Source of the DNA: Larix sibirica
Lineage: Eukaryota; Streptophyta; Pinopsida; Pinales; Pinaceae
Assembly: GCA_004151065.3 (NCBI GenBank)
Contig: NWUY0300003768.1
Location: forward strand, 37,047-50,995
DNA: 13,949 nt
Reading direction: 5' to 3'
The first letter of the stretch is position 1. The number at the start of each line of letters is the position of its first letter. Position numbers and translations under genes: made by a program. The notes beneath the pieces are model-generated. The model saw only the letters and a program-made list of their open reading frames with translations, did no database searches and was not told the DNA's origin. Positions 1-8,170 of this stretch are shown piece after piece.

Positions 1-2
1 AA

Positions 3-1655
3 ATTAGAGAAGCCATTTGGACTCTTCATCTGGACAAAGTTCCAGGACCAGTCGGGTTTACGATAAACTTCTTCAGAGCTGCCTGGGATATCATAAAGGA
101 GGACCTGAAGAGAATGCTCAATTGGACCAAGAAGAAGGATAAGATCAGGGGAGCCACAAACTCTTCCTTCCTGAATCTCATACCAAAAGACAACATTACA
201 ACTTACATCGATCGTTTCAGGCCTATCTCTCTCTCAAACACCTCTTACAAGATTCTTTCAAAGATAATAGCTACTCGAATGAAAAAAGTCATGGGTAATC
301 TCATTTCGGATTCCCAAGGCGAGTTTATTGTTGGTTGTCAAATTATTGACAATATTATCATAGTTCAGGAGGCGATTCACTCCAGTATGGAAAGAAAACA
401 ATAGGGCATGGCTATTAATATGGATATGGCGAACGCCTTCGTCAGAGTGAACCATTTCTTTTTATTCGAAATTATGAACAGATTCGGTTTCTCCGACAGA
501 TTTTTCCGTTGGGTAAAAGCTTGCATTAGTAAACCTTGGATCGTCCTGTTGGTTAATGGCTGGCCCACTTCCTTCTTTCAAGACACTAGAGGCTTAAGGC
601 AGGGTTGTCCCATGTCCCCCTTCCTGTATCTCTTGGTGGCTGAATCCTTGAGTAGAAAGCTTCATCATCTTCAAATTATGGGTGAGCTTAAAGGATTGAG
701 GATTACGAGAGGGATCAAAGCAGTAAATCATGCACAATTCACAGATGACACTATTTTGCTTGGAGGAGCTTCCACAATCATAGAAGAAAGATTCAAAAGG
801 GCATTAACACTTTTCCTAAAAGCCTCTGACGGGAAATTCAAGTCAATGAAATCAAATATATATGGTTGGAATTGCTCCAAAGAAACGATTGGTAGAATAG
901 CTCGGATCTTTGGATTCAATGGTTGCCCCTCCTGGAATTCCTTTAAATATCTAGGAATCCCAATCTTTAAAGGGAACAAGAAGGTCTCGGATTGGCAGGA
1001 CTTAATGGAGAAGATCAAAGCCAAAATTTCATCATGGGGATTCAGGTGGCTCAACTTAGCTGGAAAACTAGTTTTGATCAACTCAGTCCTGTATGCCTAT
1101 CCTATATACATCTTCTCTATATCTTTAGCTCCTAAGAGTGTTGTCCAGAAGATCACGAAGGAGCTACATAGATTTATTTGGCAAGGAGGAAATACAAATG
1201 GAGCCAAAAAGTTTCACTTGATGATCTGGGATAAAGTTTGTAGACCAAAAATCGTCGGAGGGGTTGGAATAAGAGATCCCTCGCACATGAATCTTGCTTT
1301 GGGAGCTAAAATTCTTTGGCGAGTCATAACAGGTAAGAAAGCCTGGTGGAAAGAGATTTTGTACAAAAAATATATGAGTGGGAATATAAAGCATTGTGTG
1401 TAAACGATTGACCTGTCCAAAACTGGCACTCCCATATGGAATCTTTGCAAAAAGGTAGCTTTCATTCTACAAAATCAATTATATTGGATTCTAGGGAATG
1501 GTAAGAAGATAATAATTTGGGTGGACAAGTTAGGACCGGACCAGCGATCACCTGTCAACTACAGTCACAACTTCAATGAACTCAAAACATGGATGGATCA
1601 AGCTAATATTTATACTATTTTCGATCTCTCGGTATGGTCAGATAAGGGAATATAG
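3..1655 (+). pseudogene. LINE-A ORF2: reverse transcriptase domain and linker (broken)
   Basis: The frame opens at the window edge with the RT entry motif DKVPGP (33-50), then LIPK and FRPISLSNTSYK in the fingers. Motif A reads MDMANAF, with its catalytic Asp at 423-425; the usual second Asp of the AFD triplet is Val here. Motif B is LRQGCPMSP (near 594). Motif C is FTDD at 738-749, with both catalytic Asp present and the usual Ala replaced by Thr. The thumb and connector follow (KYLGIPI, GKLVLINSVL, RFIWQG), then a linker ending around WILGNGKK (1485-1508). Stops interrupt it at 402-404 (TAG), 1401-1403 (TAA) and 1653-1655 (TAG), but there is no frameshift. In an active element this enzyme would copy the LINE RNA at the target nick. 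This copy cannot make a full-length protein. Confidence 0.92.
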
Positions 1656-2255
1656 GTGGGTTGGATTAGCCTTGAGGTCCCGAGACATCTTCAAGCGGAT
1701 TTCAACACACTTCTTGAACTTCTCCAAGGAGCTACCCCTATTCATCAACATTTGATTGAAAAAAGAGGATGGAGCAGTACGGGAACATACTCAGTCAAAG
1801 CCGGTTACCGTTTACTGGACAGCAACAGTCCCAAGGACAAAAAATGGACAAAAATCTGGAGTAAGGACAGTCTCCCGAAAATAAATTCCTTCACTTGGAT
1901 TTTAGCACATAAAAAAATTCTCACCTCTGAAAATCTAAAAAAAAGAGGGATAGAGAGGCCAACTAGATGTATATTTTGTAAAACCTCAGAGGAAACAGTT
2001 GAACATTTGTTTCTAGAGTGAAAATTTGCCCAGGAAGTCTGGCACAGGGACTATCTCGATTTAAAATTTTCGGTAACCTTGCCAACAAACTGGAATGATC
2101 TCTTCGCAAGTTGGAAAGATTACTACATGGGATCTCTGCACAATAATCCTGACTTCAAGAGAGCTTGGGAAGCCCTACCGAAGTTCATATGTTGGAAATT
2201 GTGGACAGCCAGGAACAAGGATATTTTTTAAGGGATTAGCTCCACTCCAGCTTGA
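1656..2255 (+). pseudogene. LINE-A ORF2: zf-RVT-like zinc domain and connector (broken)
   Basis: Same reading frame as the RT. The signature of the zinc-binding domain found after plant LINE reverse transcriptases is clear: TYSVKAGYRLL, then KIWSKDSLPKINSFTW, ILTSENLKKRG, and RCIFCKTSEETVEHLFLE followed by a TGA at 2019-2021 and KFAQEVW. The stop falls where the family has its last metal-binding Cys (TGC or TGT changed to TGA), so one base change both ends the protein and removes a ligand. The frame stays open to a TAA at 2229-2231 (after NKDIF) and a TGA at 2253-2255. The stretch 2150-2255 is a connector typical of the region before RNase H. Family assignment rests on motif spacing (CxxC, H, then the stop at the Cys position), not on a search. 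Confidence 0.82.
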
Positions 2256-2933
2256 GTCCTGGACTTGGCTAAAGCGTTATGGATAGAAGCCTTAATAGTG
2301 CAGGGTATGAAGAATATCAATAAAGAGACGTTGAAGGTTGAAGAGAAAATTTGGGCATCAGACTTGTTACTCCCAAATCCCTCCTTATATAGGAACCCTA
2401 CAAGCAAGATTTCCACGAATCAGTGCTGGCATATCAGAATGAGCGCAGGAGAGCTTCAAAATTGGAAAAAAAATATTGGGTGCAACACCCTCTTCTTCGA
2501 CGGAGCCTCGAAAGGAAATCCAAGGTTGGAAGGTGCGGGGGGAGTCCTCTTCGACTCCGAAGGAAATAAGATGAAAGACTATTCCTGGGGTATCGACAAA
2601 AGAACAAACAATAGTGCAGAATGGCTAGCCCTCACAAAAGGTCTGAAGATCGCAAGAGAGGAAGGAATCACTGACTTAGTAGTATGCGGTGTCTCAATGT
2701 TGGTTATCAAGGAGGCTAGGAACCTGAGTAAGAACAGAAAGAGACCTGAATCCAAAGTTCACAATCTTCTCAAATATCGGGTTAGTGAATTTAAAAGTAT
2801 AAGCTTTTTGCATATCCTGTGAAACAACAATCAGGATGCAGATGTGATGGCAAACAACGGGGCTAAACTAGATTGTGGCATTCTAGTTAGCAATCACAAG
2901 GTGAATTTTAAGGCATGGATACCTTGTCTTTGA
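2256..2933 (+). pseudogene. LINE-A ORF2: C-terminal RNase H domain (broken)
   Basis: Plant-type RNase H (RVT_3-like) at the end of ORF2, in the same frame as the RT. The first catalytic Asp lies in FFDGASKGNP (Asp at 2499-2501). The Glu is in NNSAEWLAL (2619-2621). The third position reads CGVSMLVI, so the usual GDS Asp is Val (GTC at 2691-2693). After a TGA at 2820-2822 the frame continues with NNNQDADVMANNGAKL, holding the last catalytic Asp, and ends at a genuine-looking TGA at 2931-2933. The TGA at 2820 occupies the place of a conserved Arg (HxxR...N..AD), so CGA to TGA is the simplest origin. With one acidic residue lost and three stops inside or just before it, no RNase H activity is expected. 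The domain would normally degrade RNA in the RNA-DNA hybrid. Confidence 0.9.
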
Positions 2934-3274
2934 TTTCAAATTAACATCATGTATAAAACACATGCTAGGCGATTTCACATAGGATGGATTCCAGGAATTT
3001 TTAAGGTGAATTACAGGATGGACTGGGAAACCTTAACCAAAGTTTTTTACCCACTTTGGGGCCTTGAATGGAGGGACGCTCGCACGATCCCATCACGTGG
3101 CTTCCACATGGGAAGCATGCAAGGTTTCAATTCAGAAGGAGTTGGAAGTCGATGGCTTTATAAAACTAGAAGACACGTTGGTTGGGAAAATTATGGTTTT
3201 GTGAAGAAGAGTATGGTCTATTCTGGTAAGAACCCCTGTGGCAAGCAAACTGCTCCTTCTTTGTGAGTGAGGTA
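2934..3274 (+). other. LINE-A spacer between RNase H and the downstream frame
   Basis: About 340 bases with no assignable domain. One frame (2949-3266) is open, but its translation shows no family motif. A second frame contains a stretch that could be coding-like (KELEVDGFIKLED, about 3140-3180) but has stops on both sides. It is best read as an untranslated spacer of the LINE, or as coding sequence too decayed to identify. Confidence 0.45.
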
Positions 3275-3880
3275 ATGGCTGATGGTGCTAACCATCTCTT
3301 CGGAAAATAGACTGCTCCTCGTCATGGCAGTATTCTTCCGGATTTCAGGAAACGGTTTCCTTCATGGCCAAGGAGCCAGGAATGTATGGCCTGCGAACAA
3401 CACCGCGAGAAGATACAAGTGTGCGGTGGTCTTGAGCAGCAGCATGAGAAGCTTTTTGTCTGTAGTGGCTTAGGGCAGTACCGTGAGAAGGTTCATAGTT
3501 GGGATGAACAGCAGGGCCTTGCGGCCTCGCTCATAGTGGTGGATGACCATCTTACAATCTTGGATGCATAGATTCGCGTTCTGGAAAACGAAAAATTGCT
3601 AAGTTAAAAAAGCTCTGCAGTAGCTGAGGGCAATGGAGAAAGCAACAACTATGGAGGCTCGTACCAAATTGGCAAACTCAGTACAAAGGTGGACCCACTT
3701 TCTGCTGTTATGGAGGATCAAAACCTGGATGCACAAATTCGGTCTTATCGAGTCATCACAAAAATCCATGAGGGGATAGTGGACAACATGCGTAAGGAGA
3801 TTATGGAAATAAAGATGGAGATTCTGCGTCTGGGCGATGCTGGAAATAAAAATGATGCGCTGCACTCCAGAACTAGCTAG
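3275..3880 (+). pseudogene. LINE-A downstream ORF: unknown protein with repeats, possible coiled coil (broken)
   Basis: This frame is shifted relative to ORF2. It starts at an ATG in good context (G at -3, G at +4; MADGANHLFGK) and stays coding-like for 202 codons, broken only at 3308-3310 (TAG), 3569-3571 (TAG) and 3605-3607 (TAA), before ending with TAG at 3878-3880. The middle holds three 13-residue units (EQHREKIQVCGGL, EQQHEKLFVCSGL, GQYREKVHSWDEQ). The C-terminal third is charged with regularly spaced hydrophobics (MRKEIMEIKMEILRL), which fits a short helix or coiled coil. I recognise no known family. It sits between RNase H and the LINE 3' end, so it may be an extra LINE-encoded protein or a captured host fragment. 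The evidence for past coding is the low stop density over 600 bases and the protein-level periodicity; this is inference. Confidence 0.5.
3395..3511 (+). repeat. Three imperfect 39-base tandem units
   Basis: Units at 3395-3433, 3434-3472 and 3473-3511 each encode 13 residues with the shared core xQxxEK. The bases GAGAAG recur at the same offset in all three units. They have diverged at the DNA level but stay in register with the reading frame at 3275-3880. Confidence 0.7.
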
Positions 3881-4225
3881 ACTTCTCGGTTTTCTGGGAA
3901 CCTTTGTATAATTTTGCTTCAGGACCACTCTGTTTCTAGAAAGTCTTATAAATTGCCATGGTTCTGGCTTCTCTTTTTGTCGGGATTGATAGATGTTTGT
4001 CGGATGTTATAAGTCTGTATTTTTTCTGAAAGTTAAGGTAATTATGCTGGTAGTTTTTAGTTATGCTGAATGAAGATGGTATTTTGTAAAGGAGGAAGGT
4101 TAAGATATGGTAGCTTTCCATGGTCAAGAAGCTAGCATGTTCTTACACTATGTAATCGGTTTCAACCAACTTTTTATTAATACAAAAATCTCTTATCTGT
4201 TTTCGTTAAAAAAAAGAATAAAAAA
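3881..4225 (+). other. LINE-A 3' UTR and A-rich tail
   Basis: T- and TG-rich non-coding sequence with many stops in all frames, ending in a T-rich block with AATACA (near 4180), a CTCTTATCTGTTTTCG stretch and the A-rich tail from 4208. This order (T-rich 3' end, then A-tail) is what plant L1 elements show. No separate gene is visible here. Confidence 0.65.
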
Positions 4226-4420
4226 GTACATAGTCAACTTCAAGAAGATCATGTTCATACAAACAAAAAAAACATAATGTATCTCCATATACCAACTGAT
4301 ACAGTCCACCAAAATTTTACATAGAGATCTAAATAATTTAAAAAATAACTAGCCATCTTTCTATCCAACCGAATCCCACAAAAAAGCATAAGACCTGCCA
4401 ACCACAGTCATCATAGAATC
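4226..4420 (-). other. LINE-B 3' UTR remnant
   Basis: Non-coding, T-rich when read on the minus strand, starting after the TGA that ends the RNase H frame (about 4421) and running to the A-tail of LINE-A. No gene or known motif seen. Confidence 0.5.
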
Positions 4421-5124
4421 AGGAAAAGTGCTTAATTGAATATTTGTGCACAAGAGATTCCCCCACATACTCTTCCCAATATAACAAGCCTTCAATCTCC
4501 TCCAAAGCTTATTTTGATAGGGAATATGCAATAGTGCTACTCTTTGAATATATGATCAATGTTCCAATCATGGAAGGAGTCCAACAATTGTTCTGTCCTT
4601 TTGCATCACTGATATAGTGAGATAACCCAAAGGGAGTATTGTTTCTTTGCCCAATTAACTATAACCAAAGAGTCTCCATAAATATTCAGAGCATCTATAC
4701 CAAGAGCTGAAGTGAAATCTTTAAGACACCAAAGGGCCATAGGCTCTGCTTTGGTGTTTGAGTCCAATCCGCAATTCATCCTCATCTTAAAATAGTGATC
4801 TTCATTTAATTTCAGGAATATTCCTACACCACATCTTCCATCTTGAGTTGCACCATTGAAAAAACTTGTAGCTACCACAAAAGGAGGGAGAGGGGATATC
4901 TTTCTTCTTTTCTTCATTTTCACTTCTAATGAAGAATAGTCTTTGTACATACCAACAATTCTCAGGAAACTTGCATAAATGTTCACCCGGTTATCTTCAA
5001 AGATGGAATAATTTTGTGTTTTCCATATATCCCAATAGACAAAAGCAAGTAATAGTCTATGTTCCAGATTGTTTTTGTACCACTTCAAAAAAAATTCTTC
5101 AATAGTATCTTTTCCCCAGGACTA
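4421..5124 (-). pseudogene. LINE-B ORF2: RNase H domain (broken)
   Basis: Minus-strand frame open from 5121 to 4606, just inside the TAG at 5122-5124. The upstream part (LLLAFVYWDIWKTQNYSIF) matches the linker between zf-RVT and RNase H. The domain then reads SFFNGATQDGRCGVGIF, where the first catalytic Asp is Asn (codon 4855-4857). The Glu is kept in NTKAEPMAL (4744-4746) and the third Asp in YGDSLVI (4672-4674). After a TGA at 4606-4608 the frame continues with WNIDHIFKE, then a frameshift near 4535, then AYSLSK, where the family has ADSLSK, so the last Asp is Tyr (codon at about 4524-4526). A TAA follows directly, then ALEEIEGLLYWEE to a stop near 4421. Two of four catalytic acids are lost and the frame is broken three times, so it is inactive. 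The FNGA start differs from the longer SKGNP loop of LINE-A, so the two elements are different families. Confidence 0.85.
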
Positions 5125-5726
5125 TGAAATATTTAGTGAACCACATATAGATTTCCAAATATTCAGGCTATATGGACAAGTTACAAAGATATGAAAAACC
5201 AACTCATTTTCTTACCGACATAGAATACAACAATTTGTTCCCTCCCAACCCATGGTCTTTTTCCATTGAAACTAACCACATAAAAAAAATTAGTTTCAAT
5301 GGAAAAAGACCATTTCCACAGTTTTTCAAACCGCCATTTTGGAACAATGTATGTAGAACTCCTTACAATTTCTGAATATGCAGCCTTTGCAGATACATGT
5401 TCCGAAGATTGATTTACAACCCATACTAGTTCATCCTCGCTAGAGTTTAATCTAATACCAACCCTATTCAAATTCCTAATATATAAAGACCATTCTTCTG
5501 CCCATCTATCACCCAAGCCTAGATATTTAGCTGTCAACCAATAAGAATCCGACTGAGGAATCCAAAGAGGTATTTTAAAATGTACAAGTGTGTGAAAACC
5601 CATCTCAACAAGATAATGTAGTAGGTAAGGTGACAATAAATAATTTTCATCATGTCCTACAATAGGATTGATCCCTACCAATACCTTAGTACCATAACCA
5701 ACCTTCCAAGCCAATCCATTACTGAG
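5125..5726 (-). pseudogene. LINE-B ORF2: post-RT linker and zf-RVT-like domain (broken)
   Basis: From the deletion junction the frame reads LSNGLAWKVGYGTKVLVG, the linker seen after the RT thumb in plant LINEs (compare WILGNGKKIIIWVD in LINE-A at about 1485-1526). It continues through AEEWSLYIRNLN and HVSAKAAYSEIV to WRFEKLWKW. There the coding sequence runs through a perfect hairpin (5252-5313), giving WSFSIETNFFYVV and SFNGKRPW. A frameshift near 5240 moves to a frame with CCILCR, TAA at 5212-5214, then ENELVFHIFVTCPYSLNIW and TAG at 5122-5124. The CxxC, H and C ligands of the zinc domain are present in that second frame. About ten residues expected between NGK and the CxxC (LTWDNL-like) seem missing. 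Non-functional. Confidence 0.8.
5252..5313. repeat. Perfect inverted repeat: 24-bp arms, 14-base loop
   Basis: Bases 5252-5275 and 5290-5313 are exact reverse complements (core TGGTCTTTTTCCATTGAAAC on the left), separated by 14 bases at 5276-5289. Transcribed, this would make a strong stem-loop. It lies inside degenerate LINE-B coding sequence, and both arms still translate (WSFSIET and SFNGKRPW). So it is not a terminator or transposon end but more likely one arm copied from the other by template switching. Confidence 0.9.
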
Positions 5727-6424
5727 TCCCTGGCTCTTATCTTTTGCAAATTGTTTAAGGACCCTCTCAATTTCCACCAAGGTAACATGAACCCCAATGT
5801 ACAAACCTTCATCATTGGAAAAAAAACAGGGAAGTAATTTATCACCTTCATTTGATCTCCAATATTATTTGAACCAGGATCCTTGAAAATATGACTAAAG
5901 TGGAGCTTTGCAGCTGCTTCCAAATATTTTTGTGAATGGACAATGTTCCCATCTGATTCCTTCAAATTCCATATGGAATTTATATTTCTTCTATATGAGG
6001 CATAATTGTGGAAAAATCGAGTGTTGTTGTCCCCATGGGTCACCCAAATAGCCCTACTCTTTAATCTCCAGGACATATCCTCTTGTTGAAGTAGAAAATT
6101 CTTCCTCTCATCAAGCTTCATTAATTCATTCTTTTCCTCCTCAATGAAAATACCAAATGGATTTAAATACAGAATCTCCTCCATCCACTTCTCAATGTAC
6201 ATGAGGTCTTCACTATCTCTCTTCTTCCTATTTTTCTCCCATAATACAACCTCATTTTTAAGGTATTTAAGCTTTAAAATAAAGCTATCCATAGGACTAA
6301 TATCCTTCAAGACCAAGAATGAACTCCAATACTTTCTAATCACCGAGCAAAAATCCAAGTCTTGGAGCCACATATTGTTAAATTTGAAGGGGTATTTATG
6401 TGTCAATTTTAAACCACCAATCTA
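5727..6424 (-). pseudogene. LINE-B ORF2: endonuclease-RT connector and truncated RT N-terminus
   Basis: Begins after a TAG at 6422-6424 with KYPFKFNNMWLQDLDFC, the stretch that follows the endonuclease in plant LINEs. It continues through a charged helical linker and SWRLKSRAIWVTHGDNNTRF to HASYRRNIN-like and ESDGNIV motifs that precede the RT. A frameshift at a run of eight T (minus strand, near 5820-5827) moves to a frame reading LYIGVHVTLVEIERVLKQFA and then KDKSQG, the RT entry motif (KDKSPGPDG in the family). There the RT ends: the next residues belong to the post-RT linker. No catalytic motif A, B or C remains. Frame: minus strand, 6406 to about 5830, then the next frame to 5727. Confidence 0.85.
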
Positions 6425-7111
6425 TAGAATAATGGGGAAATGATCAGACATAGTAGATCTTACCACCCAAGATTTGTATCTCTAGAGAGTGTATGACAGA
6501 TTCTCATAAAATAAAAATATGTCAAGCCTTTTACTAATACCTGCTTTCCCACTCCTACCATTAGTCCAAGTAGGTTCTAAATTTACCAGTATCACATCAA
6601 TCAAATTGGAGGAATGTAAAAGGGATTTGAAATAATTTATAAGAGGATCCAATTGAGTAGAGTGTCCCCAAATCTCAGCAGCCGACAGGGTCAATTTTAG
6701 ATCTCCTGCAATAATTATATTTGGAATCCTTAGTAAGCCACATTGATCCATAGCATCCCAAAAAAGGTTCCCTCTCTTTATAAGGCCCATAATAGTTTAA
6801 TGTGGCAAGTTTTTTATTATATTCTTTGAAAATTCCTTCAATAAAATCCCCCCACATGTTCTGAAGGGTTTTAAATCATCCACCCGAGGATTCCAACAAG
6901 ATAGAATGCCACCCAAAAGCCCACAGGAGTCCAGGGCACAAAAGTTCCATCCCGATAAAACTTTGGAAAAAACTTCAATAGCCATAGGCTCACAACACAT
7001 GGTTTCTTGAACCAAGATAATGTCTATATTAGTAGTCTTAAATGGTATAGAAAGATCCCTAACCTTTGCAGGTCCCCCAACCCCCCGAATATTGAAAGAA
7101 AGGATAGACAT
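6425..7111 (-). pseudogene. LINE-B ORF2: APE-type endonuclease domain (broken)
   Basis: The domain would nick target DNA to prime reverse transcription. It starts at an ATG at 7111 with MSILSFNIRGVGGPAKVRD, where the metal- and phosphate-contacting Asn is at 7091-7093. It has VQET (Glu at 7004-7006), NYYGPYKERE (active-site Tyr region, near 6780), AGDLKLTL (Asp kept at 6701-6703, but the usual Asn is Lys at 6695-6697), KRLDIFL, and VRSTMSDHFPI with the catalytic His at 6440-6442. Two roughly compensating frameshifts lie near 6850 and near 6765 (a T6 run on the minus strand), with TAG stops at 6482-6484 and 6422-6424. Order and spacing fit the exonuclease-endonuclease-phosphatase fold. The GDxN change and the stops make it inactive. 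Confidence 0.88.
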
Positions 7112-7131
7112 TATTAACCCTCTCAACTGGG

Positions 7132-7690
7132 CTAACCTGCTCTAAGGGATCGAGAGTTTGGAGAAATTCCCAAAGGAGGCTTCTCCCCACTAACCTCTGA
7201 AAGTCTCTTAGATAGAGGCATATAGTGATTACTTGCTTCAATGTTCCCTACAGGAGGTACCACCGAAGAATCCTTAATTTTACTATTTTTCTTCTTATCC
7301 CTGGTGGTAACACTCTGGTGCCGAATAGATGATACATGGACAACATTTGGATTTGAAGATTGTTTGTTTGAGTAAATATGCATAGGGGTCTTGTTAATTG
7401 GAGTCTTGGAAAAATAAATCAAAATTTGTGGCTCCACATTCTGTGGGATTGGGGGAGAAATAGACTCTAAAGGCGTTTCACCCATAGCTAAAGATGTATG
7501 AGCAGGCAAGGGGACTAATCCATGTAATCAAAACCATGGCGACCAAAGTTAGAGGTTTTTCCAGATATCATATAGGTAACACCTGAAGAACCAACCACCA
7601 TATTTTCCGAGACACTCAACAGGGGATCCTTACAATTAACCAAACCCGAGTCAATTTCCCGAGATGAGCAATTATCACCTTGACTCAGAT
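7132..7690 (-). pseudogene. LINE-B ORF1: C-terminal low-complexity tail (broken)
   Basis: Two open pieces in different frames. From about 7690 to 7535 the sequence reads CDYLSQGDNCSSREIDSG and on through VVGSSGVTYMISGKTSNF to a TAG. A one-base shift leads into GLVPLPAHTSLAMGE and a polar Ser-, Pro- and Lys-rich stretch ending with GISPNSRSLRAG and TAG at 7132-7134, twenty bases upstream of the ORF2 ATG (7111). No catalytic domain is expected here; plant LINE ORF1 proteins often end in such a disordered tail. Assigned by position between the zinc knuckle and the endonuclease, and by frame continuity; sequence conservation is weak. Confidence 0.6.
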
Positions 7691-8170
7691 AATCGCATTC
7701 TCAAATTCATTTGATGATCTATTGTTACACAATGATTTATCAGATACTAGTTGATGACCAGAATTGACAAACCCTACATCATCTTTACGAGGATTTATTT
7801 TTTCTAAATCCTTTTCCACAAAGAGATGAAAATTTAGTTCTTCTTTTGATACACCTTCATATAGAGTAGGAGAGTCAGAAAGAGACATACCATTTAAAGT
7901 AGTAGCACCTTCATCCATAGCCGAAGAGGAATGTGGCAGTTGTAAATCTTCTTCACTGTCCTGGTCTTCACTGGATGATACCTCGACCACCCCTGAGCTC
8001 AAATAAGGACATTTAGCTTTAATATGACCAATCTCCCGACAATAATGATACCTGAAAGGGATATGGAGGTAATCAAGTTTTTGCCGAATAACCCTATCGC
8101 CCCATAAAATTTCCACTTCAATTGGAATACCTTTGGGTATATCTATCTCCACTGACCCAGGAATTTTGCT
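7685..8170 (-). pseudogene. LINE-B ORF1: zinc-knuckle region (degenerate CCHC)
   Basis: The frame from 8152 reads VEIDIPKGIPIEVEILWG and then KLDYLHIPFRYHYCREIGH and IKAKCPY. This is the CCHC knuckle of plant LINE and gag-like ORF1 proteins (C-x2-C-x4-H-x4-C), but the first Cys is Tyr (TAT), leaving Y-x2-C-x4-H-x4-C. It is followed by an acidic, Ser-rich stretch (VSSSEDQDSEEDL) typical of ORF1. Such a protein would bind the LINE RNA. The frame ends at a TGA near 7685 after EFENAII, where a one-base shift restores the coding-like continuation. Confidence 0.82.

Larger units (their letters stand above)
1..4225 (+). mobile_element. LINE-A: L1-type non-LTR retrotransposon, 3' part
   Basis: This is a plant L1-clade LINE cut by the left edge of the window, so its 5' UTR, any ORF1 and the endonuclease are not visible. 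In order it shows the reverse transcriptase from the fingers region onward, a zf-RVT-like zinc domain, an RNase H domain, a 340-base spacer, a second coding-like frame (3275-3880), a non-coding 3' UTR, and an A-rich tail (A8 at 4208-4215, then a GAATAAAAAA run). The tail sits directly against antisense sequence of another LINE, which suggests insertion into that older element. Seven premature stops make it non-autonomous. The 3' boundary is placed at the A-rich tail and is uncertain by about 10 bases. A target-site duplication cannot be tested because the 5' end is outside the window. Confidence 0.9.

Noticed and set aside
2949-3266. Open frame of 105 codons after RNase H in LINE-A
   Set aside because: No family motif, no continuity with a neighbouring coding frame, and competing frames look equally plausible.
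5252-5313. Hairpin as a transcription terminator or DNA-transposon terminal repeat
   Set aside because: The flanking coding-like LINE sequence continues through it on both sides, and no element or target duplication is bounded by it.
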